Made by a program: the position numbers and the translations under genes
Notes under the pieces: model-generated
What the model saw: only the letters and a program-made list of their open reading frames with translations
What the model was told of the DNA's origin: nothing
Databases searched by the model: none
Assembly: GCF_036924715.1 (NCBI RefSeq)
Contig: NZ_JAZHSB010000001.1
Location: 2,099,001 to 2,163,000, forward strand
DNA: 64,000 nucleotides
DNA from: Bradyrhizobium sp. AZCC 1721
Lineage (GTDB): Bacteria; Pseudomonadota; Alphaproteobacteria; Rhizobiales; Xanthobacteraceae
Direction: 5' to 3'
Shown here: positions 27,085-36,034 of the stretch, one piece after another
Position numbering within the stretch: the first letter of the stretch is position 1
Layout of the letters: each line of letters opens with the position of its first letter

Positions 27085-27158
27085 CGAGGCGTCCGCGACC
27101 TGACCTTTCCCCGCTTGCGGCCGGGCAACCGCGAAAACGGTTTTCCCTCCGGCGCCCG

Positions 27159-27184
27159 GTCCATGGAATTTCCATTCCATGGAC
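27159..27184. terminator. Perfect 11-bp hairpin after fadJ
   Basis: Arms GTCCATGGAAT and ATTCCATGGAC around TTCC, 75 bases beyond the fadJ stop. It lacks a T-run on either side, so a terminator role is uncertain; it could also be a protein-binding site. Confidence 0.4.
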
Positions 27185-27303
27185 TTGACCGAATCTACCT
27201 GTTGTCCCGCGTCGGCTCTGGGCCAGGCCGCAACGAGGACCATCAGCGGGTGCCCCGCAGCTCGGCCACGATCGCCGCTTCCGCCATCGCTATTTTCCTG
27301 AGA

Positions 27304-27330
27304 TTAGTAAAGTACTAAATCAGAACTGAT
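27304..27330. promoter_or_regulatory. Two adjacent palindromes upstream of the broken TetR gene
   Basis: TTAGTA-AAG-TACTAA (27304-27318) abuts ATCAG-AA-CTGAT (27319-27330); all arms are perfect. Such a pair before a TetR gene suggests autoregulation, now without its own intact regulator. Confidence 0.45.
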
Positions 27331-27377
27331 AGTCAGATTTCGGCAAAGGCTTTGATCTTATAGTTCTGGAGACGTGC

Positions 27378-27990
27378 ATGAATCGTCCGGTCCGAACGGG
27401 AACTGAACCACACGAGGCGCGTGCGCGCATCCTGGAGGTGGCAGAGGAGCACTTTCGCCTCATCGGTTACCACAAGACGTCGATGGCCGACATCGCCTCT
27501 GAACTCGGCATGAGTCCGGCGAATGTCTACCGTTTCTTTCCCTCCAGGGATGCGATCAACGAGTCGATCTGCGGGCGTGTCTTGAACGAGGTTGCTGACA
27601 TTGCCTTCGCGATCGCACGCACAACGTGCCGGCCATGGAGAAATTCGACCGGCTGCTGACCGCCGTTCACCGCCACAACAAGATGACGCTGGTCGAGGAA
27701 AAGCACATGCACGACCTCATTGTCGCCGCCATGCAGGAGAACTGGGCGATCATTCGGACGCACACCGAACGGATCGTGGCCATCTTCGAGACGATCATAC
27801 GCGAGGGCATCGAAGCGGGCGAGTTCGAGGTCGAAGATGCCGCGAGAGCCGCGCGAGCGGTCAAGTCCGCGTCATGCCGTTCTTCCATCCGATTCTGATC
27901 GAGCACTGCGTTCAACACGGCGAAGATACCGAAGCAGGCCTGCGCGACCAGATTCGCTTTATCCTGAAAGCTCTCGGCAAGTCTGACTAA
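27378..27990 (+). pseudogene. TetR family regulator gene with two frameshifts
   Basis: The first frame encodes a good TetR DNA-binding domain (TSMADIASELGMSPANVYRFF). It then goes off-frame near 27620. The second frame carries the ligand domain from MEKFDRLLTAVHRHN to AARAARAVKSA, and a third frame from about 27870 ends HCVQHGEDTEAGLRDQIRFI. Each shift is consistent with one lost base. Together they would make a normal ~200-residue protein. As it stands no full regulator is made, unless the shifts are sequencing errors; two in one short gene make true decay more likely. Confidence 0.82.
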
Positions 27991-28138
27991 GCAGCCTATC
28001 GTCTTCAGGCCTGTGGTTCCGGACTGAGTCGATTGTTGATGCGCATGCATGAGGACTCGACGGAGGAACTGGAAATGCGAATTGATGGTGCGGCACCATG
28101 CAATTGCCTGGCTCTTTGCGTGCGCTGCGGTTTACGCT

Positions 28139-29161
28139 TCAAGCGAGATCGAAGGAGAGTGTCCCAAGTCCTTGAATCGTGCTTTCGATCCTATCGCCTG
28201 CCTTCAACCAAACCTGCTTCTCTTTGGGATACCCTATGATGCAGCCGGCTGGCGTGCCGGTGAAGATGATGTCGCCGGGTTCGAGAGCGAAGAGCCGCGA
28301 CGTGTAGGCGATAACCTTCTGGGGATTGAAAATGAATTTGCTCGTATTGGACAATTGGCGTACCTCACCGTTCACGCGGGTCTCGAGATCTAAATTGTTG
28401 GGATCGATCTGGTCGGCGGAAACAAAATAGGGGCCAATCGGGGCGAAGCCGTCGAGCGTTTTGCCGAGCATCCACTGACCGCCAGCTTTCTCAAGCTGCA
28501 GATCTCTCGACGTAAAATCGTGACCGACAGCGTATCCTGCGACATAGGAGAGGGCTTCGTCGACAGAGACATTGCTTGCCCTTCGGCCCATCACCACCAC
28601 CAGCTCGGTTTCGTAGTCGAACTTGTAGCAGACGTCGCGGGGATAAAGCTTGATCGTCGTCATATGCGGTGCGAGCGTATTGTTGTATTTGTTGAAGAGG
28701 ATAGGTTCGGAAGGCAGTTTCTGACCCGTTTCCTCCACGTGTTCCCGGTAGTTCAGACCCAGGCAGATAATTTTTCCCGGATTGGTGAGTAGACGCCCGA
28801 ATTTGATCTTCGACTCGTCTTTGAAGGCGCTTTTTGCCTCTGGCGACTTGAGGGCGGCTTCCACCAGAGCCTTTAGCTCCGCATTTCCGCCGTTAGTGAG
28901 GAGGTCCTCAAGAGTGAGAGGTGGCGAAAACCCGAGGAGCTTCGACGCGGCGGCCACGTCGAGCACGCCAGCCTGGGTCTTCACTCCAATGGTCTCTTGC
29001 CCATCCTCCTGGCGGATCGATAACACAGTGAGCTGGCGAGGTAGTTCGCCGCTCGCGCTACTGCGCGACTTCTTGTCCTGCGCGCCGTGCACCGTGACGT
29101 TAGTGGCGGCCAAGGCGGCCGCGGCAAGGCCGGCCTTCATCAGTTTCCGACGTGACTGCAT
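28139..29161 (-). CDS. Fumarylacetoacetate hydrolase family protein with export signal
   Basis: A 340-residue FAH-superfamily enzyme (C-C bond hydrolysis, decarboxylation or isomerisation of acylpyruvate-type compounds). The metal site is visible in DYETELVVVMGRRA and GHDFTSRDLQ, with LEPGDIIFTGTPAG near the C-terminus. Unusually, it begins MQSRRKLMKAGLAAAALAAT, a twin-arginine-like signal; most family members are cytosolic. It is divergent from the LysR gene, with which it shares a 390-base promoter region, so it may belong to that regulon together with the Rieske dioxygenase. Confidence 0.88.
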   Translation of the reverse strand: MQSRRKLMKAGLAAAALAATNVTVHGAQDKKSRSSASGELPRQLTVLSIRQEDGQETIGVKTQAGVLDVAAASKLLGFSPPLTLEDLLTNGGNAELKALVEAALKSPEAKSAFKDESKIKFGRLLTNPGKIICLGLNYREHVEETGQKLPSEPILFNKYNNTLAPHMTTIKLYPRDVCYKFDYETELVVVMGRRASNVSVDEALSYVAGYAVGHDFTSRDLQLEKAGGQWMLGKTLDGFAPIGPYFVSADQIDPNNLDLETRVNGEVRQLSNTSKFIFNPQKVIAYTSRLFALEPGDIIFTGTPAGCIIGYPKEKQVWLKAGDRIESTIQGLGTLSFDLA

Positions 29162-29551
29162 GTTATTTCTCCTAAGGGGCGTGGTTGTTCGTGATGCGAT
29201 TTGTAATTTCGGCGTCGGCCGTTTGGGGCCTCATAAATCCGCAGAAGCGAAGGATCGGCAGTAGTTGCCTTGCCGCCCGGAACAAGGTCGAGCCCGCCAT
29301 TAGCCCTGGAATTCCCCCGTCATTTGTTTCCCTGCAGCCACCCTGTTGTTGACCCGAACTGCCGCCGCAATGGTCTAGAGTCATCATAGGACGGGAGGTC
29401 GGCGCGGCTCCAATAAGCCCGCCAAGAGAATAAATAAGATAGACTTATCACGATGCCCTGCGGCTAATTCGATTATGGGTTATTCAGCAACGAATGGGCA
29501 TGGTCGGGTCGACGCTGCATCCGGGCGTCGAGGCTGCCATGGAGGCTGAGA
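29162..29551. other. Divergent promoter region, FAH-family gene / LysR gene
   Basis: A 390-base spacer without a convincing ORF; it contains the LysR-type box at 29434-29448. Confidence 0.5.
29434..29448. promoter_or_regulatory. LysR-type box (T-N11-A), copy 1
   Basis: ATAAG-ATAGA-CTTAT, a perfect palindrome with the T-N11-A layout of LysR sites, 104 bases before the LysR start. A 12-of-15 match lies before the Rieske dioxygenase gene (30465-30479). Confidence 0.6.
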
Positions 29552-30454
29552 ATGGAATTGCGTCGCTTGAAGTACATGTCCGTTCTGGCGGAGGAATTGC
29601 ACTTTGGAAAGGCCGCCGAGCGTCTCGGGATCGCGCAGCCGGCACTCACGCAGCAAATTCGGGCACTCGAGCGCGAACTCGGCGTCGAACTCTTCCACCG
29701 GACGAAAAGGTCGGTCAAACTCACGGTCGCTGGCCGGGTCACGCTGAACGAGGCGATCAGGACCCTTCAGCAAGCTGAAAAGACCGCGCTGGTGGCGCGT
29801 CAGGCAGGGCGCGGCGAACTAGGGCACATCGAAATTGGATATGTGGGTTCTGCCATCTTCACCGGTGTTTTATCGAAAGCAATTTCCCGGTTTCGCGAAG
29901 ACAATCCTCTCGTGGAGTTTCGTCTGAACGAGATCGGGATTGTCCAGCAATTGGACGACGTCAGCAGTGGCCGGCTTGATCTCGGCATCCTGCGTCTTCC
30001 GGTGAAATCACTGCCGCCCGACATCGCGATCGTGTCGCTGCACCGTGAGCCGATCATATTGGCGATACCGCGCGGACACCGGCTCGCGCGGCAAAAGACG
30101 GTGACGCTGGAAGCGTTGAAGTCCGAGCCGTTCGTTGCGGTCCAGATCCAGGAGGGAAGCGGCTTCAACGCGCAGGTTGCCCAGATATGTGCCGCTGGCG
30201 GATTGTCGCCGCAAATAACGCAGCGCGCGGGACAATTCACCGCTTTAGCAGGGCTCGTCGCCGGCGGTCTCGGCGTGGCGTTCGTGCCGGACTCGCTTCG
30301 GCATCTGCAAATTGCCGACGTGGTCTACCGGCCATTGGCAAAGATCAATCAGCACTCCGATCTGGCGATGGTCTATCGCAAGTCAGAGCGGGCGCCGGCG
30401 GTCATCGCGTTTGTCGATCAGTTGAAGAGGCCGGCGCGTCCAGCGCCGCCGTGA
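29552..30454 (+). CDS. LysR family transcriptional regulator
   Basis: A 300-residue LysR regulator. The N-terminal winged helix MELRRLKYMSVLAEELHFGK followed by LGIAQPALTQQIRALERELG is canonical, and the periplasmic-binding-like ligand domain starts near residue 90 (GHIEIGYVG). It lies between the FAH-family gene and a Rieske dioxygenase, both with nearby LysR-type boxes, and is the likely activator of one or both in response to an aromatic compound. Confidence 0.92.
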   Translation: MELRRLKYMSVLAEELHFGKAAERLGIAQPALTQQIRALERELGVELFHRTKRSVKLTVAGRVTLNEAIRTLQQAEKTALVARQAGRGELGHIEIGYVGSAIFTGVLSKAISRFREDNPLVEFRLNEIGIVQQLDDVSSGRLDLGILRLPVKSLPPDIAIVSLHREPIILAIPRGHRLARQKTVTLEALKSEPFVAVQIQEGSGFNAQVAQICAAGGLSPQITQRAGQFTALAGLVAGGLGVAFVPDSLRHLQIADVVYRPLAKINQHSDLAMVYRKSERAPAVIAFVDQLKRPARPAPP

Positions 30455-30464
30455 ACCGCCACTG

Positions 30465-30479
30465 ATACGATTTACTTAT
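30465..30479. promoter_or_regulatory. LysR-type box (T-N11-A), copy 2
   Basis: ATACGATTTACTTAT shares 12 of 15 bases with the perfect palindrome at 29434-29448 and keeps the T-N11-A layout. It lies 98 bases before the dioxygenase alpha-subunit start, a suitable place for activation. Confidence 0.5.
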
Positions 30480-30576
30480 TTATTTAGCCCAAATGATTAT
30501 TGGCGATTATGTCGCGCGGCTCGGTAGTCTCTTTTGAGAGCCTCTAAAATCCGGCGAGACAAGGGAGAATAACGAG

Positions 30577-31842
30577 ATGCTGTCGACACCCCACCCGAGT
30601 TCTGCTGCCGCCAAAGCACCGGATTTCAAGTGGCCCGCCGAAGGCATCGCGCGCGCGCCCTATCGTCTCTTTACCGATCCGGAAATCTACAAGCTGGAGC
30701 AGGAGAGGATTTTCAGGGGGCGTTGCTGGAATTATCTTTGTCTCGACGTCGAAATCCCGAAGGCGGGCGACTATCGCACAACAGTGATCGGCGAAACGCC
30801 TGTCATCGTGACGAGGGATCATGACGGCAAAGTCCACGCGATGGTCAACCGCTGCGCCCACAAGGGCGCGCTGGTGTGCCTCAAGAAGCAGGACAATGTC
30901 GCGAGCCTTACCTGCGTCTATCATGCCTGGAATTACGGCCTCGATGGCAAGTTAAAGGGCGTCGCGTTTCGTAACGGGATACGCGGGCAGGGCGGGATGC
31001 CGAGCGATTTCGACGTCGCCAAACATCGCCTTCGGCCGATCCGCATCGAAAACTTCTGCGGAATCATCTTCGGAACATTTTCCGACGAGGTCGAGGACGT
31101 CGAAACCTATCTCGGTCCCGATATGGCGCAGTTCATCAAGCGAAATCTTGATCGCCCGCTTCGTGTCCTCGGCACGCACAGCCAGACGATTCACAATAAC
31201 TGGAAGCTATATGCCGAAAATCTGCGGGACTCATATCACGCAACCCTGCTCCACACCTTCTATACGACCTTCAAGGTGAACCGTCTGGACATGGACGGCG
31301 GTATCATCCTGTCCGATGAGAAGTGGCACCATTTGAGCTTCGCGCGCCGCGCCAAGCTGCAAGAGGCGGCCGAGTATTCCGAGGCCAAGGTCCATTCGGC
31401 CAATTATGAATCCGCCCTCGAGGGGCCGGGCCTGCTGGAGGCTTGGGAGGAATTCGACGATGGCATCACCCACAGCATCCAGACCGTCTTTCCCAACATG
31501 TGCATTCAGTTCACACTGAATTCGCTTGCCATCCGCTTCTTTGCGCCGAAGGGGGTCGACAAGACTGAACTGTTCTGGATTTACCTCGGCTATGACCGCG
31601 ATACCGAAGAACAATCGCAAATGCGCATCATGCAGAGCAACCTGACAGGTGCGGCAGGTCTGGTCTCGCTCGAGGACGGTTGCATCAACGAATTCGTCCA
31701 GCGCGGCACCCGCAACGATCCGGAATGCTCATCTTTCATGGAAATGGGGGGCCGGGTCGCCGAATCCGAGAAGAACTCTCGTGCGACTGAAACTGCCGTT
31801 CGCGGTTTCTGGCAGGGTTACCGCGGCATCATGGGATTCTGA
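30577..31842 (+). CDS. Aromatic-ring-hydroxylating dioxygenase, alpha subunit (Rieske)
   Basis: A 421-residue oxygenase subunit that inserts O2 into an aromatic ring. The Rieske cluster ligands are Cys93, His95, Cys113 and His116 (CAHKGALVC and CVYHAWNY). The mononuclear iron site is in ENLRDSYHATLLHTFY (His221, His226), with Asp218 as the electron bridge. It belongs to the benzoate/anthranilate/salicylate-like group by overall pattern. No ferredoxin or reductase gene is adjacent, so electrons must come from elsewhere. The beta subunit follows after 10 bases. Confidence 0.93.
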   Translation: MLSTPHPSSAAAKAPDFKWPAEGIARAPYRLFTDPEIYKLEQERIFRGRCWNYLCLDVEIPKAGDYRTTVIGETPVIVTRDHDGKVHAMVNRCAHKGALVCLKKQDNVASLTCVYHAWNYGLDGKLKGVAFRNGIRGQGGMPSDFDVAKHRLRPIRIENFCGIIFGTFSDEVEDVETYLGPDMAQFIKRNLDRPLRVLGTHSQTIHNNWKLYAENLRDSYHATLLHTFYTTFKVNRLDMDGGIILSDEKWHHLSFARRAKLQEAAEYSEAKVHSANYESALEGPGLLEAWEEFDDGITHSIQTVFPNMCIQFTLNSLAIRFFAPKGVDKTELFWIYLGYDRDTEEQSQMRIMQSNLTGAAGLVSLEDGCINEFVQRGTRNDPECSSFMEMGGRVAESEKNSRATETAVRGFWQGYRGIMGF

Positions 31843-31852
31843 GGAGCAAGCC

Positions 31853-32359
31853 ATGCCCAGCGTCATCGAAAAGCCGGTCGCGCAATCCGGCGGTGACCAA
31901 TACCGTGAAGCTGCGGAACTGATTGCCTCATACGGCCATGCCATGGACGATGGCGACATCGATCTTTGGCCGCAGTTCTTCACGCCGAACGGCATCTATC
32001 TCATCACGACCAAAGAAAATCACGAGGCTGGCCTGCCGATCGGAATCATGCGGTGTGTCGGTCGCGGAATGATGATCGATCGGGTCAAGGCGTTCCATAC
32101 CGCCAATATCTTCGAACCGCATACCTACAATCACATCATCGGTTATCCGACCATGTCGTACGACAAGGCGACCGGTTGCGTGACGGCGCGTTCCAACTTC
32201 CAGGTCATTCGCGTCATGGAGACCGGCCGGATGGATCTGTATGCCACCGGAAAGTATCTCGATGTGATTCAAAAGGAAGGCAGTTCGCTCAAGTTCAAGG
32301 AGCGCGTCGTTGTCCTGGATTCGCGAAATGTCGATATCCTGCTCGTTGTACCACTATAG
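31853..32359 (+). CDS. Aromatic-ring-hydroxylating dioxygenase, beta subunit
   Basis: A 168-residue small subunit of the dioxygenase with the SnoaL-like fold (REAAELIASYGHAMDDGDID and the ARSNFQVIRVMETGRMDLYA strand region). It stabilises the alpha3-beta3 hexamer. ATG 31853 follows GAGGAGC; the longer frame back to 31649 lies inside the alpha gene. It forms an operon with the alpha subunit and probably the binding protein downstream. Confidence 0.9.
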   Translation: MPSVIEKPVAQSGGDQYREAAELIASYGHAMDDGDIDLWPQFFTPNGIYLITTKENHEAGLPIGIMRCVGRGMMIDRVKAFHTANIFEPHTYNHIIGYPTMSYDKATGCVTARSNFQVIRVMETGRMDLYATGKYLDVIQKEGSSLKFKERVVVLDSRNVDILLVVPL

Positions 32360-32508
32360 GCATTGTTGTTTTCGGCGATGTCACGCGTTGGACACTGCGG
32401 AAGTGTGAAGGTTTGCCCTGGCGGCTGACTTGAAGATGCGAAGTCGCGTTCTCGGAAAGAGCCCGGCGGGTTCAACTCGCGGAGCAAATCGACCAGGCAA
32501 CGGGAGGA

Positions 32509-33486
32509 ATGGCCGTGAGAAGACTGGTTCTGTGTTTGCTTGGCGTTGCCCTCGTGCTTCAGGTGAGCGCCGCCCGAGCCGAGATGTTTCCGACGCGGAC
32601 TGTCCGACTCATCGTTCCGAATCCTGCGGGCGGTTCGAACGACGCGGCAGCGCGCATCCTGGCGCAAGCACTTGCTGAGATATGGCAACAACCCGTCGTT
32701 ATAGAGAACAAACCTGGCGGGGGCGGAAATATCGGAACCCAGGCGGCAGCGACCGAGCTGGCAGATGGATACACCTATCTCATCAGTTCGCCCGGTCCAA
32801 TTGTCATAAATCCATCGCTCTACAAGAAGCTGCCGTTTGATCCGGCGAGGGACTTCACACCTGTCGCCCTGCTGGCCACCGTTCCAATCGTTTTGATAGT
32901 CAATCCGAAATTGCCGGCTTCAACGCTGAGCGAGCTTTTGGAGCTGGCGAAACACGGAACCGCAGAGCTCAATTACGCTTCGTCTGGAATCGGATCGACG
33001 CACCATCTGTCAGCCGAATTATTCAAGAAGATGACAGGCGTCAAACTAAGACATGTGCCGTATCGTGGCGCGGCGCCGGCCATGAATGATCTTGTCGCAG
33101 GCCACGTCCCCATTCTGTTCGACAACTTGCCCACCGTCATCCCACAGGTTCAGGCCGGTACCGTGCGCGCGTTGGCCGTTGCGAGCCCTAAGCGATTGAA
33201 CTCACTTCCGGATGTGCCGACATTTGAGGAGGCGGGATTGGTTGGTTTCGAGGCATCTTCCTGGTTCGGGGTGTTGGCGCCGGCGAGGACGCCAACCGAT
33301 ATCGTATCCAAAGTGACCGCTGACATTGAGCGGGTCATGTCGAGCCCGAGCTTGCGAAAGAGCTTCGAAGTGACGGGCGCGGAAGTAGGTACAGTGTTCG
33401 GTCCGGATTTCGGACGGTTCATGAAACAAGAAAATGAAAAATGGGGAGACGTTATCAAGAGCTCTGGCACGCAGATCATAGAGTAG
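32509..33486 (+). CDS. Bug/TctC family periplasmic substrate-binding protein
   Basis: A 325-residue extracytoplasmic receptor of the tripartite tricarboxylate transporter family. The signal peptide is MAVRRLVLCLLGVALVLQ and following, cleaved near ARAE. The mature start TRTVRLIVPNPAGGSNDAAAR and the loop HVPYRGAAPAMNDLVAGHVP are diagnostic. Such proteins bind carboxylates, often aromatic. No TctA or TctB membrane genes are present. It follows the dioxygenase by 149 bases, so it may capture the dioxygenase substrate. Confidence 0.9.
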   Translation: MAVRRLVLCLLGVALVLQVSAARAEMFPTRTVRLIVPNPAGGSNDAAARILAQALAEIWQQPVVIENKPGGGGNIGTQAAATELADGYTYLISSPGPIVINPSLYKKLPFDPARDFTPVALLATVPIVLIVNPKLPASTLSELLELAKHGTAELNYASSGIGSTHHLSAELFKKMTGVKLRHVPYRGAAPAMNDLVAGHVPILFDNLPTVIPQVQAGTVRALAVASPKRLNSLPDVPTFEEAGLVGFEASSWFGVLAPARTPTDIVSKVTADIERVMSSPSLRKSFEVTGAEVGTVFGPDFGRFMKQENEKWGDVIKSSGTQIIE

Positions 33487-33843
33487 GCGCCGCAGGTTCA
33501 CCGTACCCGATGTCGATGTTTTCGGCCAAAAGTGTTTTACGCTCCACACGAATGGACTGAGGTCTGTCGAAGCTGCTAAAGAACGAGAGGCGGTCTATGC
33601 AGCTCGAATGACATAATCAGCCATTGGCATCATGCGGCCAATCTTCACGATTGTCCTGCCAGAGAATGAATAGCCTGGTCTTCCCCCAGTTCTGTGGGGC
33701 AAGTTCTGCAAAATTGATCATGGGGTCCGGTTGAGCCGTCCCCTCGGAGCCGCCGCCGCTCGCCTCACCCAATCTTGGATGCGAGCAGTTCCCGGGAGTT
33801 GCTCGCAATTGTGCGCATAGAGGTCCAGGTCGATCATCGTTTC
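33487..33843. other. Intergenic spacer, no gene recognised
   Basis: A 357-base region between convergent units. The open frames here lack family features. It is a possible remnant of decayed coding sequence, without a clear parent. Confidence 0.4.
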
Positions 33844-34989
33844 CTAAAGATGCTCTGACCAACAGCCTGTGATCCATGGCTCGAGCCGTTCGGGCTGCAA
33901 GTCCAGTCCCGTCCCAGAGCCTTCCGGTATCGCGAGCATCCCATGCCGGCTGACGGACGGTGTGCCGGCAAGGCGCAGAAGCGGGTTGTCCATCATGTCG
34001 CACTCCACAAATGGATACGCGGCGCAAGCTCCGCCGCGGCGCGGTTCAAGCACCGCCGACATTTGAAGCGAGGCGTGGAAGTTCACAGTCGTGCCGAACA
34101 CGTGGGGCATGATGGGCAGGTCATAGGCTTGCGCGAGCGCCCAAATTTGGCGAAAGCCGCTGTAGCCTCCGCATATCGAAAGGTCGGGTTGAAGAATATC
34201 GAAGGTGCCTGCAGCGAGAAAATCGCGAAAGGCACGCACGCTTCCGAGCGCTTCTCCTCCAGCCGTTGCGACCGCAGTGGCGCGCGCAAAGGATTGATAG
34301 CCCGGGATGTCTTCCGGCTGAACCGGCTCTTCAATCCAGAGCAGGTCGGCACCTTCCATGAACTTTGCCGCGCGGATGGCGGCCGCTGCCGTATAGCCCT
34401 GGTTGATGTCGACCATGATGCCGATGTCGGGGCCCACCTGCCTCCGGAGCGCATTTGCCATGATGCCATCGGCTCTCGGCTCAACACCGCCCCGGGGTTT
34501 GATGGCCTTGAAGTTCAGCGAAAGATATTGGTCGACATCGCGCTGATATTCCCGGTAGGGATCGGGCTGCGTTCGCACAAATGGTCCGCTTGCATAAGCA
34601 AACACCTCGTCGCGTATCGCGCCGCCCAACAGCGTCGCTACACTGATTCCATGCATTTGCGCGACAAGGTCGTGCAAGGCGATGTCGATCGCCGATATCG
34701 CCATCATCGCTGCGCCACGCCGATCGTACCCGACGGAAGCGCACATCGATTGAAAGTGGCGGCCATACTCGGCGGGCGATTTCCCCAGGATGAGTCCGGC
34801 CAGCCGGGCGCGGATAAAGGCGCCGGCGGCGTGAGGGGAATTGCCAGCCTCGCCCCAGCCGGAGAGGCCGCTATCGGTGCATATCTGGACAAGCAACGCG
34901 TCCCGCTTCCGGAACAGGTTGAGCGCGTTTCCCATCGGCTCGGCTAGCGGGAAGCTAAGATTGAAGCCACGGATTTCGGTGATTTTCAT
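33844..34989 (-). CDS. Mandelate racemase/muconate lactonizing enzyme family protein
   Basis: A 381-residue enolase-superfamily enzyme. These enzymes abstract a proton next to a carboxylate and then racemise, cycloisomerise or dehydrate. Metal ligands follow the family order: Asp in VDINQGY, Glu in WIEEPV and Glu in AGGEAL. The KAIKPRGG strand carries the Lys pair region, and PHVFGTTVNFHASLQ carries the His/Asn loop. It is upstream of a Bug-type gene on the same strand, a common pairing in sugar-acid and aromatic-acid catabolism. The exact substrate is not predictable. Confidence 0.9.
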   Translation of the reverse strand: MKITEIRGFNLSFPLAEPMGNALNLFRKRDALLVQICTDSGLSGWGEAGNSPHAAGAFIRARLAGLILGKSPAEYGRHFQSMCASVGYDRRGAAMMAISAIDIALHDLVAQMHGISVATLLGGAIRDEVFAYASGPFVRTQPDPYREYQRDVDQYLSLNFKAIKPRGGVEPRADGIMANALRRQVGPDIGIMVDINQGYTAAAAIRAAKFMEGADLLWIEEPVQPEDIPGYQSFARATAVATAGGEALGSVRAFRDFLAAGTFDILQPDLSICGGYSGFRQIWALAQAYDLPIMPHVFGTTVNFHASLQMSAVLEPRRGGACAAYPFVECDMMDNPLLRLAGTPSVSRHGMLAIPEGSGTGLDLQPERLEPWITGCWSEHL

Positions 34990-35022
34990 GACAGCTCACT
35001 GGGGGCATGTGAGGGGCAGAGG

Positions 35023-36012
35023 TCAGCCCGGCTGAATATTTCCCTTCTCGACGATACGGGTCCATTTTGCGACTTCGTCATCGATGCGCGCTGCAAACTC
35101 CGACGGCGAACTGCCAACAGAAACAAAACCAAGTTCCGTCACTTTGGACCGGAGTGGCTCGCCCCTGAAGGCCTTGCCGGCGACCTCGCCAAGTTTATCG
35201 ATGATGGGGGGCGGCAGCGCCGCCGGACCGACCATGCCAAAGATCGGCATGGCGTCGACGGCCGGCAAACCGGCCTCTGCCATTGTGGGTACGTCGGGCA
35301 ACTGTGCGACGCGGTCGCCTCCCGTAACTGCCAGCGCGCGAACCAGGCCCTGACGCACCTGCTGTGCAATTGCTGCGACGGTGGCGAACGTCATTTGTAC
35401 CTGGCCACCAATCAGATCGGTGATGGCCGGACCGCCTCCGCGATACGGCACATGAAGAATGTCGATCTCGGTGGCTTGTCGCAGTTGTTCTCCGGCCAGA
35501 TGAATGGCGGTTCCAAGCCCGGCCGAGGCGAAGTTGATCTTGCCCGGTTGAGCTTTGGCGAGCGCGATAAATTCCTGCAGGCTGTTCGCGGCCACAGAAG
35601 GATGCACGACGAGAACGAGAGGGGAGGTCGCCAGGAGCGAGATCGGCGCAAAGTCCTTTTTGGTGTTGTAGGGAAGCTTGGTGCGAAACAGGCCGGGATT
35701 GATGACGAACGCGCTATCGACAACACCGATGGTCTCGCCCTCGGCAGAGGCGGCCGCGATCGCCTGCGTGCCCACCATGCTCGCGCCACCGCCACGATTA
35801 TCGACGATGAAGGGCTGGCCCAAGGCACGCTCGAGTTCCGGTGCAATCAGGCGCGCAATGATGTCGGAGGCGCCTCCCGCAGCATAGGGAACGATGATCT
35901 TTACGGGCCGTTGCGGGTAACTTTGTGCTTCGGCTCGCCGCAGCAACGGCGAAACAGAGAGCGCAGCCGCTAGTCCTGAGCCGACGATGGTTCTTCGCGT
36001 CAATGAGCGCAT
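35023..36012 (-). CDS. Bug/TctC family periplasmic substrate-binding protein
   Basis: A 329-residue binding protein. MRSLTRRTIVGSGLAAALS is a twin-arginine-type signal. The mature protein begins YPQRPVKIIVPYAAGGASDI and contains HVPYRGGGPAITDLIGG. ATG 36012 has a GGAGAAG ribosome site; an open extension to 36168 overlaps the lipase-like gene and is rejected. It sits between the lipase-like and enolase-superfamily genes, all on the minus strand, suggesting one transcription unit. Confidence 0.9.
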   Translation of the reverse strand: MRSLTRRTIVGSGLAAALSVSPLLRRAEAQSYPQRPVKIIVPYAAGGASDIIARLIAPELERALGQPFIVDNRGGGASMVGTQAIAAASAEGETIGVVDSAFVINPGLFRTKLPYNTKKDFAPISLLATSPLVLVVHPSVAANSLQEFIALAKAQPGKINFASAGLGTAIHLAGEQLRQATEIDILHVPYRGGGPAITDLIGGQVQMTFATVAAIAQQVRQGLVRALAVTGGDRVAQLPDVPTMAEAGLPAVDAMPIFGMVGPAALPPPIIDKLGEVAGKAFRGEPLRSKVTELGFVSVGSSPSEFAARIDDEVAKWTRIVEKGNIQPG

Positions 36013-36034
36013 TGTTCTTCTCCGTGGCCGGGCA

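Larger units (their letters stand above)
27085..27377. other. Intergenic region with several palindromes
   Basis: A 293-base spacer. It holds GAAAAC-G-GTTTTC (27133-27145), a long hairpin at 27159-27184, and two adjacent palindromes before the broken TetR gene (27304-27330). No protein gene is supported. Confidence 0.5.

Noticed and set aside
33617..34027. 136-codon minus-strand ORF
   Set aside because: Mostly overlaps the MR/MLE-family gene in another frame and has no recognisable domain.
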